Assembly (NCBI GenBank): GCA_903834825.1
Contig: CAILKQ010000053.1
Coordinates: forward strand, 1-35,563
Direction of reading: 5' to 3'
Length of the DNA stretch: 35,563 nucleotides
Origin: an uncultured bacterium
GTDB taxonomy: Bacteria > Bacteroidota > Bacteroidia > Chitinophagales > Chitinophagaceae
Shown: in pieces, positions 1 to 8,034 of the stretch
How the letters are laid out: every line of letters begins with the position of its first letter
How positions within the stretch are numbered: the stretch's first letter is position 1
Notes under the pieces: model-generated
Told to the model about the DNA's origin: nothing
Seen by the model: the letters and a program-made list of their open reading frames with translations, nothing else
Database searches by the model: none
Made by a program: the position numbers and the translations under genes

Positions 1-1
1 A

Positions 2-1156
2 TTTTTTAAGGCACCCGCCATAGAGCAAGCTTCTTGGATTTTCCCACGGGGGCTAGAAAAACTTTTAAATGAAAATGAGCCGGCTGTTCGTCAGCTGGTC
101 TGGGAATCCTACCGTATAGCGCCTATCCATGATTCGCTCAAGCAGGATTTCGATAGCAATCAGGTTCGGTTCGAAAAACACATCAGTCCATACAGTGTTA
201 AAACGGTGGGTAAACGTCCAGCAAATGGCTGGGGCCTGTTTATAGCCATGCATGGTGGCGGTGGAACAACCCAGGAGTTTAACGACAGCCAGTGGCGCCG
301 CATGCAGACATATTACCGTGATCATCCAGAGGTTGGAGGATACATATATATTGCCTTGCGTGCACCGAACAATACATGGAACGGATTTTACACTGGTTAT
401 ACCTATCCGCTCATCCAGAATCTGCTTAGACAATTTATGCTTTTTGCCGATGTTGATCCCAATAAAAAGTTTATAATGGGGTATTCACATGGAGGGTATG
501 GCGCGTTTGCCATCGGACCAAAGATGCCTGATTACTTCGCCGCTATTCATTCTAGTGCTAGTTCACTGGCAGATGGTGCCAATCCTGTAACCCTCCGTAA
601 TACCGTTTTTACAACCATGGTAGGCGCTAAAGATACAATGTATGGTCGTTACAAGAATATTGTCAACTTCCAAAAGGAGATTCAGGTGCTTCGCGGCAAC
701 CGTACAGATATATATCCGGTGACGGTTCAGATTATCGCTAATCACCCTCACTCAGGTTTGCCAGACCGTGACAAGATAGCAGAAATGTATGCTAACGTAC
801 GCAACCCCGTACCGCCTGAATTGACCTGGAGGCTGAGCGACAATGTTATTCATGATTTTTTCTGGCTTCAAACAAACGTTCCTAAAGCTGGAATGAGCAT
901 GAATACAACCATTCAAAAAAATAATATTGTAACTCAAACAAATCTTGCTGGAGCATCCATTTTATTGGATAGCCGACTGATTGACTTTAAAAAACCTGTT
1001 GTTCTTGAACTCAATGGTAAAAAAAGTACCCATAAACTTAAACCCAGTCTCAGAATATTTTGCCAGACAATGCAAGAGCGCGGGGATCCGGAATTGGCCT
1101 TCACAACAAAGATGGTATTGGATCTTCATGAAATGGTAGAAAATAGTGCAAAGTAA
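2..1156 (+). CDS. Alpha/beta-hydrolase fold esterase/peptidase-like protein, 5' end cut off by the window
   Basis: The reading frame is open from the first bases of the window, so the N-terminus is missing and 384 residues are visible. A GTG at 206 is an internal Val codon, not a convincing start. An oxyanion-hole type HGGGG motif near visible residue 80 is followed by the nucleophile elbow GYSHGGYG with Ser at visible residue 162. A candidate acid lies in the GAKDTMYG stretch and a candidate His in NHPHSGLP. This order is that of polyhydroxybutyrate-depolymerase-like or prolyl-oligopeptidase-like serine hydrolases. The last roughly 100 residues form a beta-rich domain usual in exported esterases of this kind. 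With sulfatases and glycosidases downstream, removal of acyl groups from a glycan is a reasonable inference, but the substrate is not visible. The gene lies 82 bp upstream of the DUF1080 gene on the same strand. Confidence 0.8.
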   Translation, partial: FFKAPAIEQASWIFPRGLEKLLNENEPAVRQLVWESYRIAPIHDSLKQDFDSNQVRFEKHISPYSVKTVGKRPANGWGLFIAMHGGGGTTQEFNDSQWRRMQTYYRDHPEVGGYIYIALRAPNNTWNGFYTGYTYPLIQNLLRQFMLFADVDPNKKFIMGYSHGGYGAFAIGPKMPDYFAAIHSSASSLADGANPVTLRNTVFTTMVGAKDTMYGRYKNIVNFQKEIQVLRGNRTDIYPVTVQIIANHPHSGLPDRDKIAEMYANVRNPVPPELTWRLSDNVIHDFFWLQTNVPKAGMSMNTTIQKNNIVTQTNLAGASILLDSRLIDFKKPVVLELNGKKSTHKLKPSLRIFCQTMQERGDPELAFTTKMVLDLHEMVENSAK

Positions 1157-1238
1157 AAAGGTTAAAAACTAATTTTTGTCCAGATTTTGTTGTTAAATCA
1201 CTCTATAAATTGGTAAATAAAATTTTGAAATAAAAAAT

Positions 1239-3131
1239 ATGAAATACTTATTCCTGAATTTATATCTTTTAGTTGTTTGCGTATTGATGTCATTTAATGA
1301 AAGTCCAAAACGATCAACAGCTTATTTAATAGAAAAGAAAATAGAGGTTTTGCCCTTTAAAAAATTCAATTTAGATGGCCTGACTGATTTTAAACCAGTT
1401 TCTAAAAACTGGCAAATTGTTGGAAAAACCTTTGTCGATCTAACTCAAAAACAAACTTTTGTGTCTGAACCTGGAACAGGTATTTTGTTAAATATACCTG
1501 GTAAAGGCATGAGTGGAAATATTTTTACTGCATTCGAGCACAGCGATATTGAAATTGAATTGGATGTCATGATGCCTGTCCAATCTAATTCTGGACTCTA
1601 TTTTCAGGGACGATATGAAATTCAGCTATTCGATAGTTGGGCAGTAAGCAAACCTAAATATGCTGATATTGGAGGCGTATACCAAAGATTTGATAATTCA
1701 AAAGTACCCAAAGGGTATGAAGGTAAAGCTCCAAGAATAAATGCTGCAAAAGCACCAGGTTTATGGCAACATTTTAGAATCGTATTTCAAGCACCGAGGT
1801 TTAATGCTGAAGGAATCAAAACAAAAAATGCCATTTTTAAAGAGGTTTTTTTGAATGGATTTCTTATTCATGAAAATCAGGAAGTCACCGGACCCACCCA
1901 AGGTAGTGCGTTTAATGATGAGAAACCCATGGGGCCATTTATGATTCAGGGTGATCATGGGGCAGTTGCTTTTAGAAATATACAATGCAAGTTGTACGAA
2001 CAAAACAAAGTTTCGTTTAACAGCGTAAGAATGAAAGAGTTTGAAAACTCATCCAAATTTATACCTGATTATAATAAGCTTGAAAAGTTGCGTGAAATTA
2101 GTACGGATACCGTATCAGCCGATATGGTGACTGGTAGAGACTCACAGAAATTACTGGTTTTTAATGGTTTAATGAACGTTCCAACTACTGGTGATTATCT
2201 TTTCGAGATGAAAATAAATGGCGGAGGTGGAGCACTTTTGTTAAAAACCGATACCATTGTTAATTTAAATGGAGATTTCAAAAATGAAGAACCAGCGTTC
2301 AAACTTGTAACGCTACAAAAGGGTTTTATCCCGTTCACGTTGATATACAACAAGCATCAAAAATTTCGCCTGGGATTTAGCTTATTTGTTGAAGGGCCTG
2401 GGATAGCCCGGCATACCTTGCATACTGCACCTCCTGTCAATATAGCCCCAGTTAAAAAAATAGACAGTGCATTTGTAATTGATGCTTCCAATGAAACTGT
2501 CCTGCAAAGAGGTTTCCTGATGCATAAGAAGATTAAAAGAACCCATACTATATCCGTTGGTTCTCCCAAAAATATACACTATTCTTTCGATCTGGCTTTT
2601 GGTTCACTCATTCAAGTATGGGGAGGAAAATTTCTCGAGGTATCCGAGATGTGGGCAGGCAGAGGGATACAACAACTTGGCGTTCCCTTAGGCATACCTG
2701 TTTTGCTGCATGGAGATCCGGATTTTGCTTTTCTGGAAAATAAAAATTCCAACTGGCCGGATAGCATACCCTCAAGCACTGTCTATAAACAGTTGGGTTA
2801 CGAACTGGATAATTTCGGAAATCCGACATTTTCCACACAATTGAATGGCTCCACGATTACGAACAGCTTTGTTCCTATCGATTCTTTGAGAAGGTTGAAA
2901 CGAATTATTTCAACGAAATCTATTAAAGAAATCTGGCACAAATTAGCGGATGGCAGTATAATCGAAAAGTTGCCAAATGGTGTCTATGCTATTGATGACA
3001 GAAACTATTTTCTAGACTTTTCGACTGATAATAATAGCACTCCTGTCATTAGAAAATCATCTGGAAAAGATGAGCTTTTGGTAAAAATACCGGCGGGAAA
3101 TCAGAAAATCACTTACACAATTACCTGGTAA
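1239..3131 (+). CDS. Secreted DUF1080 (3-keto-disaccharide hydrolase-like) protein with PA14-like and C-terminal unknown domains
   Basis: The 630-residue protein starts with a hydrophobic signal segment (residues 1-20). Residues about 40-255 read as a DUF1080 concanavalin-like domain: the segments SNSGLYFQGRYEIQLFDSW and GPFMIQGDHGAVAFRNI are typical. Residues about 265-395 resemble a PA14-type domain (TTGDYLFEMKINGGGGALLL, then FTLIYNK). The remaining roughly 220 residues are a conserved-looking domain I cannot name; it has no CxxCH, so it is not a cytochrome c. DUF1080 members include hydrolases acting on 3-keto-glycosides. The next gene begins only 10 bp later and encodes a propeller/blue-copper protein, so the two are likely co-expressed. 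The gene is AT-rich: two sampled 60-base lines give about 28-30% GC by hand count, against nearly 50% in parts of the gene before it. Confidence 0.75.
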   Translation: MKYLFLNLYLLVVCVLMSFNESPKRSTAYLIEKKIEVLPFKKFNLDGLTDFKPVSKNWQIVGKTFVDLTQKQTFVSEPGTGILLNIPGKGMSGNIFTAFEHSDIEIELDVMMPVQSNSGLYFQGRYEIQLFDSWAVSKPKYADIGGVYQRFDNSKVPKGYEGKAPRINAAKAPGLWQHFRIVFQAPRFNAEGIKTKNAIFKEVFLNGFLIHENQEVTGPTQGSAFNDEKPMGPFMIQGDHGAVAFRNIQCKLYEQNKVSFNSVRMKEFENSSKFIPDYNKLEKLREISTDTVSADMVTGRDSQKLLVFNGLMNVPTTGDYLFEMKINGGGGALLLKTDTIVNLNGDFKNEEPAFKLVTLQKGFIPFTLIYNKHQKFRLGFSLFVEGPGIARHTLHTAPPVNIAPVKKIDSAFVIDASNETVLQRGFLMHKKIKRTHTISVGSPKNIHYSFDLAFGSLIQVWGGKFLEVSEMWAGRGIQQLGVPLGIPVLLHGDPDFAFLENKNSNWPDSIPSSTVYKQLGYELDNFGNPTFSTQLNGSTITNSFVPIDSLRRLKRIISTKSIKEIWHKLADGSIIEKLPNGVYAIDDRNYFLDFSTDNNSTPVIRKSSGKDELLVKIPAGNQKITYTITW

Positions 3132-3141
3132 TTCAAAAAAT

Positions 3142-5112
3142 ATGAACATAGTAAATACCATAATCAAAAATTCTTTGCTGACAGCTATTCTATTCAGCAC
3201 AGTACAATTTGTTAATGCTCAATCGGTTGCAGAAATTATCAAGAAAGAATCTGTATACTACAAAATTGTCGATGTCCCGATTCCACAGCATATTAAATTG
3301 GAAGTGGGGGGATTAGCACTCACCGATGATGACAAATTAGGCGTCTCAACCCGCAGAGGTGAAGTATGGGTAATCGATAAACCGTACAGTTTAACTCCTT
3401 CATATAACCGATATGCACATGGGCTGCATGAGGTACTTGGATTAGCGTATAAAGACAAAGGTTTTTATCTCGCTCAGAGAGCAGAATTGACACGTCTCGA
3501 AGATAAAAACGGTGACGGCAAAGCTGATGTCTATAAAACAATATATTCCTGGCCTTTATCTGGGAACTATCATGAATATTCTTTTGGACCTAAATTTATG
3601 TCCAACGGAGATATGCTTGTAACACTTAATCTCGGATGGGAAGGCAGAGGTGTGAGTTCGGTTAAATGGAGGGGTTGGCTGTTAAAGATTACACCTCAAG
3701 GTCTAATGACACCCATTGCGACAGGTTTAAGATCTCCTTCAGGTTTTGTAATCAATGACAAAGACGCTGCTTTTTATACTGAAAACCAGGGTGACTGGGT
3801 TGGTTCTGGTCGAATGACACATTTGGCGTCTGGTGATTTTGCTGGAAATACTGCAGGCTTGCGTTGGACAGATGATCCAAAGTCCCCGCTAAAATTGAAG
3901 CCTACCGATGTTGCAATAAAATCGGGATTGAGCATGTATGAATATGCAAAAAAGATACCAGAAATCAAACCCCCTGCTGTATGGTTTCCTCATGCCATTT
4001 TGGGAATTTCAACCTCCGATATATTAATTGACAACACTGCTGGTAAATTTGGTCCATTTGATGGGCAATGGTTTGTTGGCGACCAAGGCCATAGCAAGAT
4101 CATGCGTGTATTTATGGAAAAAGTGAACGGGGTATACCAGGGCGCAGCATTTCCGTTTGTTGAAGGATTTTCTTCCGGTATTCTGAGAATGATCTGGGGT
4201 AAAGACGTAAGCATGTTTGTTGGAATGACAAGCCGCGGATGGTCTTCTACAGGAAAAGAGGAGTTTGGTCTTCAGCGTTTGGTATGGACAGGTAAAACAC
4301 CTTTCGAAATTAAAACCATAAAAGCACAGAATGATGGTTTTTTAGTTGAGTTTACCAAGCCAGTCGATAAACAATTGGCGGCACAATCATCTTCTTACAC
4401 GGTTACATCATTTAGTTATAATTACCATAGTTCTTATGGTAGTGATATTGTAGATCAGCAACCTGCAATGGTTCATGCAGTCAAGGTGTCGACTGATGGC
4501 CTATCTGCTAAACTGACTGTTAGTGGTATGAGATTGGGCTTTATACATCAATTAAAGGCTGAAGGTGTCCAATCGCAGATGGGAGAACCACTGCTTCACA
4601 ATACCGGTTTTTATACTTTGAACCAAGTTCCTGGCGGCGTTTTAAAAATTGCTGATGCGCATAATATGTCTATGGCTGGAAAGATGTCGAATCAACCCAA
4701 AAGGGTAAATCATATGCCGGTTAACTGGACCAATGGACCTGATAAAAAGTTTGTAGTTGGAACAATACCAGGACTGAAATTTGATTTTAAAGAAATAGCA
4801 GTGGCTCCTGGGTCTAAGGTGCAGATCACCTTTGAAAATAATGATGACATGTTACACAATCTCGTTATTTTACAACCTGATTTGGGAAATGCTGATAAAG
4901 TTGGTCAGATGGCTATGGAGCTCGGATTAAAGGGGGCAGATTTGAATTACGTTCCCAATTCGGATCTGGTATTGTTCCATACAGGAATTATCCAACCTGA
5001 AAAATCAGAATCAATTTATTTCGAGGCTCCAAGAAAAGCCGGTGAATATTGGATATTGTGTACTTTCCCTGGGCATTCATTTACCATGAGAGCCAAATTA
5101 ATTGTAAAATGA
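3142..5112 (+). CDS. Exported beta-propeller protein with C-terminal plastocyanin/azurin-like blue-copper domain
   Basis: The 656-residue protein has a signal peptide ending near VNAQS (residues 26-28). Residues about 45-400 form a six-bladed-propeller-like region of the glucose/sorbosone-dehydrogenase type, with the typical segment ELTRLEDKNGDGKADVY and a later QWFVGDQGHSKIMRV. Residues about 545-656 are a cupredoxin domain. The type-1 copper ligands are all visible as His572 (MLHN), Cys640, His645 and Met649; the C-x4-H-x3-M spacing is like azurin. Such domains carry single electrons in the periplasm. I infer it passes electrons from an exported dehydrogenase or is itself a redox enzyme. 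No PQQ- or heme-binding motif is obvious. It lies 10 bp after the DUF1080 gene and is followed by a terminator-like hairpin. Confidence 0.8.
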   Translation: MNIVNTIIKNSLLTAILFSTVQFVNAQSVAEIIKKESVYYKIVDVPIPQHIKLEVGGLALTDDDKLGVSTRRGEVWVIDKPYSLTPSYNRYAHGLHEVLGLAYKDKGFYLAQRAELTRLEDKNGDGKADVYKTIYSWPLSGNYHEYSFGPKFMSNGDMLVTLNLGWEGRGVSSVKWRGWLLKITPQGLMTPIATGLRSPSGFVINDKDAAFYTENQGDWVGSGRMTHLASGDFAGNTAGLRWTDDPKSPLKLKPTDVAIKSGLSMYEYAKKIPEIKPPAVWFPHAILGISTSDILIDNTAGKFGPFDGQWFVGDQGHSKIMRVFMEKVNGVYQGAAFPFVEGFSSGILRMIWGKDVSMFVGMTSRGWSSTGKEEFGLQRLVWTGKTPFEIKTIKAQNDGFLVEFTKPVDKQLAAQSSSYTVTSFSYNYHSSYGSDIVDQQPAMVHAVKVSTDGLSAKLTVSGMRLGFIHQLKAEGVQSQMGEPLLHNTGFYTLNQVPGGVLKIADAHNMSMAGKMSNQPKRVNHMPVNWTNGPDKKFVVGTIPGLKFDFKEIAVAPGSKVQITFENNDDMLHNLVILQPDLGNADKVGQMAMELGLKGADLNYVPNSDLVLFHTGIIQPEKSESIYFEAPRKAGEYWILCTFPGHSFTMRAKLIVK

Positions 5113-5192
5113 TATTGAAAAATTAAAGGGAATAGCCATCATTGCGATGCTCATTGCTCGTTGTCTGGCTGTTATCCTCCACTTGTTTGTTC

Positions 5193-5223
5193 AGGCGATC
5201 TCTTTCTATGGAAGGGATCGCCT
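5193..5223 (+). terminator. Terminator-like hairpin after the blue-copper gene
   Basis: The arms AGGCGATC (5193-5200) and GATCGCCT (5216-5223) are perfect reverse complements, with partial extra pairing inside the loop. Only a short T-rich stretch follows (TTGTTAAT), so it is not a classic U-tract terminator. It lies 80 bp after the stop codon at 5112 and would separate the DUF1080/blue-copper unit from the SGNH gene. Confidence 0.5.
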
Positions 5224-5246
5224 TGTTAATACATTATAGAAAGATA

Positions 5247-5282
5247 TTCTGTTTACCAGGCCATACTGGTATCAAAACAGAA
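5247..5282 (+). promoter_or_regulatory. Leader hairpin just upstream of the SGNH hydrolase gene
   Basis: The outer arms TTCTGTTT (5247-5254) and AAACAGAA (5275-5282) pair perfectly. The adjoining inner arms ACCAG (5255-5259) and CTGGT (5266-5270) also pair, around a GCCATA loop, leaving a four-base bulge (ATCA) on the 3' side. The structure ends 21 bases before the start codon at 5304. It could be an operator, an mRNA-stability element or a processing site. No T-tract follows, so a terminator is less likely. Confidence 0.4.
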
Positions 5283-5303
5283 CAATAAAACAACCTTGAA
5301 ATA

Positions 5304-6419
5304 ATGAAGCAAACAGTAAATTTTAAGTGGTTCAAATTTCAATCCTTATCGATTCTCTTCATCCTTTGTACACTTAACCTTACTGCTCAAAATGCAGCCA
5401 TCAAGTTACGATGGGTCGATGTAAAAGAGTTGTCTATAGAAGGGAAAGGGTGGACAGATACAAAACATTTTTTCGATCGTTTACCTGCCAAGGCCCAAGG
5501 TGTAGTGAGACCCTCTATTTGGGAATTACAGCAGGATGCAGCTGGGATTGTGGTCCGATTCGTCACCAATGGAACGAGTATAGTTGCGCGATGGACATTA
5601 ACGAAAACTAAACTTAGTATTCCCAATGTCTCGGCTAGCGGAGTAAGCGGATTAGATTTATATGTTCGTGAAAATGGCAAATGGGCTTGGTTTGGCGCAG
5701 CACGACCTGATGAAATGACCAATGAAAAAAATTTAACGACAGGCTTATCTCCCAAAGACCGTGAATGCTTGCTCTATCTACCGTTGCGAAATGGTATCGA
5801 AAAGTTAGAGATAGGAATACCAGAAGATGCATCGTTTTCATTACCCCCAGAACGTCCTAGCGGGATGAAGCCAATTGTATTTTATGGTACATCTATTGTT
5901 CAAGGAATTGCAGCCTCAAGACCCGGGATGACCTATCCAGCCTTAATTTGCAGGCATCTTGATCGCCCCATGATCAATTTAGGCTTCGCTGGTAATGCAG
6001 TCTGTGAACCAGAAATGGCTTCACTTTTAGCGGAGCTCGATCCAGCTGTTTATATCATCGATCCACTTCCCAACATGACTGCCCAGATGGTCATGGAACG
6101 AACAGACAATCTTATTGCAACCATTCGGGAAGCCCATCCAAAAACGCCCATTATAATGGTAGAGAACACCGAGATGGGTGATGCACCAACAAATCCAAAT
6201 CGCCGAAATGGGTACGCCGCTGCGAACCTTGAATTGCGCAAGATCTATGAGCAGCGACTAAAACAGGGCGATCGAAAATTATATTACATCCATGGGGATA
6301 AATTACTGGGAACTGATGGCGAAGGAACGGTAGATCGCGTTCACCCTACAGACCTGGGGTTTATGCGGATGATAAATATCATTGAACCAGTTGTCAAAAA
6401 GGCATTAAAAAGAAACTAA
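5304..6419 (+). CDS. SGNH/GDSL-family hydrolase with N-terminal GxDLY domain
   Basis: This 371-residue exported protein has a signal peptide ending near LTAQN (about residue 30). Residues about 35-185 match the beta-sandwich domain that precedes many SGNH hydrolases, including the signature GLDLY. The catalytic SGNH domain starts with FYGTSIVQG, nucleophile Ser197. The block II/III residues lie in NLGFAGNA, and the DxxH pair is Asp344 and His347 in VDRVHPTD. Enzymes of this type are esterases, often removing acetyl or other acyl groups from sugars; the actual substrate here is inferred. It is the first gene of the stretch that continues with two sulfatases and a fucosidase, so it may deacylate the same glycan. 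It follows a strong leader hairpin and a terminator-like hairpin, which suggests its own transcript start. Confidence 0.9.
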   Translation: MKQTVNFKWFKFQSLSILFILCTLNLTAQNAAIKLRWVDVKELSIEGKGWTDTKHFFDRLPAKAQGVVRPSIWELQQDAAGIVVRFVTNGTSIVARWTLTKTKLSIPNVSASGVSGLDLYVRENGKWAWFGAARPDEMTNEKNLTTGLSPKDRECLLYLPLRNGIEKLEIGIPEDASFSLPPERPSGMKPIVFYGTSIVQGIAASRPGMTYPALICRHLDRPMINLGFAGNAVCEPEMASLLAELDPAVYIIDPLPNMTAQMVMERTDNLIATIREAHPKTPIIMVENTEMGDAPTNPNRRNGYAAANLELRKIYEQRLKQGDRKLYYIHGDKLLGTDGEGTVDRVHPTDLGFMRMINIIEPVVKKALKRN

Positions 6420-6463
6420 ATTCAATCTTGAAGAAAGCCCAAAAGAAATATAGTATACCTTGA

Positions 6464-6485
6464 CTTCCCTGCAATACAAGGGAAG
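6464..6485 (+). terminator. Weak hairpin between the SGNH gene and the first sulfatase
   Basis: CTTCCCT (6464-6470) pairs with AGGGAAG (6479-6485) around an 8-base loop. No T-run follows, so termination is uncertain; it could instead stabilise or separate the transcripts of the two flanking genes. Confidence 0.3.
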
Positions 6486-6523
6486 CGGTATTCAATCTCA
6501 TTTAATTAAAAAAGCGATTAAAA

Positions 6524-8026
6524 ATGAAAGATATCTTTAAACGATTGGCCCTTGGAATGCTGCTATTTGCGTCATTAGGAAGTTTTGGCCAAGGGTTTTC
6601 GAAATCTGAAAAGCCGAATATTTTATTTATTCTGGCCGATGATCAGACTTTTGAAACATTGGGGGCATTAAATAATCCGGAGATCTACACGCCAAACCTT
6701 GACAAACTAATCAAGCAGGGAACCTGCTTTACGCAAGCCTATATTCAAGGTTCATGGCAACCAGCGGTTTGTGTCGCGAGTCGAGCCTCATTGATTACAG
6801 GTAGTTATGTTTGGAAGGCCGCCCAATATTCAGGGAAGGCGAATAACGCTGATAAGAATGCACCAAAGAATATGCCCCAATATACCGTCAAGAGAACCAC
6901 TCCAGCTGGCTATTGGCCTACCTATATGAAAGCTGCGGGTTACGAAACGTACATGGCCGGGAAATGGCATATTGAAAAGAAGCCTGAGACAGTTTTCGAC
7001 CATCTGGGTACTGTAAGAGGAGGGATGCCTTCGCAGTCACAAGAGGGTTACGACAGAAAATTCATCGAAAAAACACCGGATAACTGGAAGCCTTATGATA
7101 CGTCATTTGGTGGCCATTGGCAAGGGGGAAAACATTTGAGTGAAGTACTTTGTGATGAAACCATTGCATTCCTGAACCAGTCGAAGAAGAGTAAGAATCC
7201 CTTTTTTATGTACATCGCATTTAGTGCACCACACGATCCCCGTCAATCGCCTAAGAAGTATGTAGATATGTATGGGCTCGATAAGATTTCAATACCAGAA
7301 AGTTACATGCCATCCTATCCGTATTGTGAAGAGATTGGCGCTGGAAAAAGTTTGCGCGATGAACGACTGGCACCTTTCCCGCGATCGGAATATGCGGTAA
7401 AAGTTACGCGACAAGAGTATTATGCAATTGTATCCCATCTGGATGATCAGATTGGGCGAATCATGGCGGCATTAAAAGCGACGGGTCAGGATAAAAACAC
7501 CTATATCATCTTTTCTGCAGACAATGGACTCGCCGTTGGAGATCACGGATTTATGGGGAAGCAAAACATGTATGATAGAAGCATGAGAATTCCCCTCATC
7601 ATGGTTGGTCCGCATGTCAAGCAAAATTATAAAGTCGATGAATTTGTGTATCTCCAAGATATCATGCCTACCGCGTTAGATATTGGCAAAGCAGAAAAAC
7701 CGGCCTCCGTTGATTTTAATAGTCTATTGCCACTTGCTACAGGCCAGACGACCAAGAGTGCTTACAAAGCCATCTATGGCACCTACATGGGAACCCAGCG
7801 AATGATTCGAACGAAGCAGTATAAAATGATGATTTATCCCAAAGCGAATCTTGTGCGGCTGTACAACATGGAGGTTGATCCATTCGAGATGCACGATCTT
7901 GCCGGAGATCCTGCATACAAAGCCGTCATGGATGAGCTGTATGCAAACTTCAGGCAATTGCAAGTTGAGGTTCAAGATCCTTTGGATATCTCTTCTTATT
8001 ACAATAACTATTTTAGCAACAAGTAA
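6524..8026 (+). CDS. S1-family sulfatase, Cys-type (motif C-V-A-S-R)
   Basis: The 500-residue protein has a signal peptide ending near residue 22. Asp39-Asp40 (FILADDQ) are metal ligands of the alkaline-phosphatase-like fold. Cys83 in CVASR is the residue that would be converted to formylglycine; Ala replaces the usual Pro, which the known maturase pattern tolerates. Further active-site segments are KWHIEKK, SAPHDPR, SADNGLAVGDHGFMG and the Lys of GKQN. The overall pattern resembles choline-sulfatase/iduronate-2-sulfatase-like members. It would remove a sulfate ester from a carbohydrate in the periplasm. The next sulfatase starts 8 bp after its stop, so the two are almost certainly co-transcribed with the downstream fucosidase. 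Confidence 0.93.
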   Translation: MKDIFKRLALGMLLFASLGSFGQGFSKSEKPNILFILADDQTFETLGALNNPEIYTPNLDKLIKQGTCFTQAYIQGSWQPAVCVASRASLITGSYVWKAAQYSGKANNADKNAPKNMPQYTVKRTTPAGYWPTYMKAAGYETYMAGKWHIEKKPETVFDHLGTVRGGMPSQSQEGYDRKFIEKTPDNWKPYDTSFGGHWQGGKHLSEVLCDETIAFLNQSKKSKNPFFMYIAFSAPHDPRQSPKKYVDMYGLDKISIPESYMPSYPYCEEIGAGKSLRDERLAPFPRSEYAVKVTRQEYYAIVSHLDDQIGRIMAALKATGQDKNTYIIFSADNGLAVGDHGFMGKQNMYDRSMRIPLIMVGPHVKQNYKVDEFVYLQDIMPTALDIGKAEKPASVDFNSLLPLATGQTTKSAYKAIYGTYMGTQRMIRTKQYKMMIYPKANLVRLYNMEVDPFEMHDLAGDPAYKAVMDELYANFRQLQVEVQDPLDISSYYNNYFSNK

Positions 8027-8034
8027 ATTGTAGC

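Noticed and set aside
206-208. GTG as the start codon of the first gene
   Set aside because: The frame is open and protein-like all the way to position 2, so the gene continues beyond the left edge and this codon is an internal Val.
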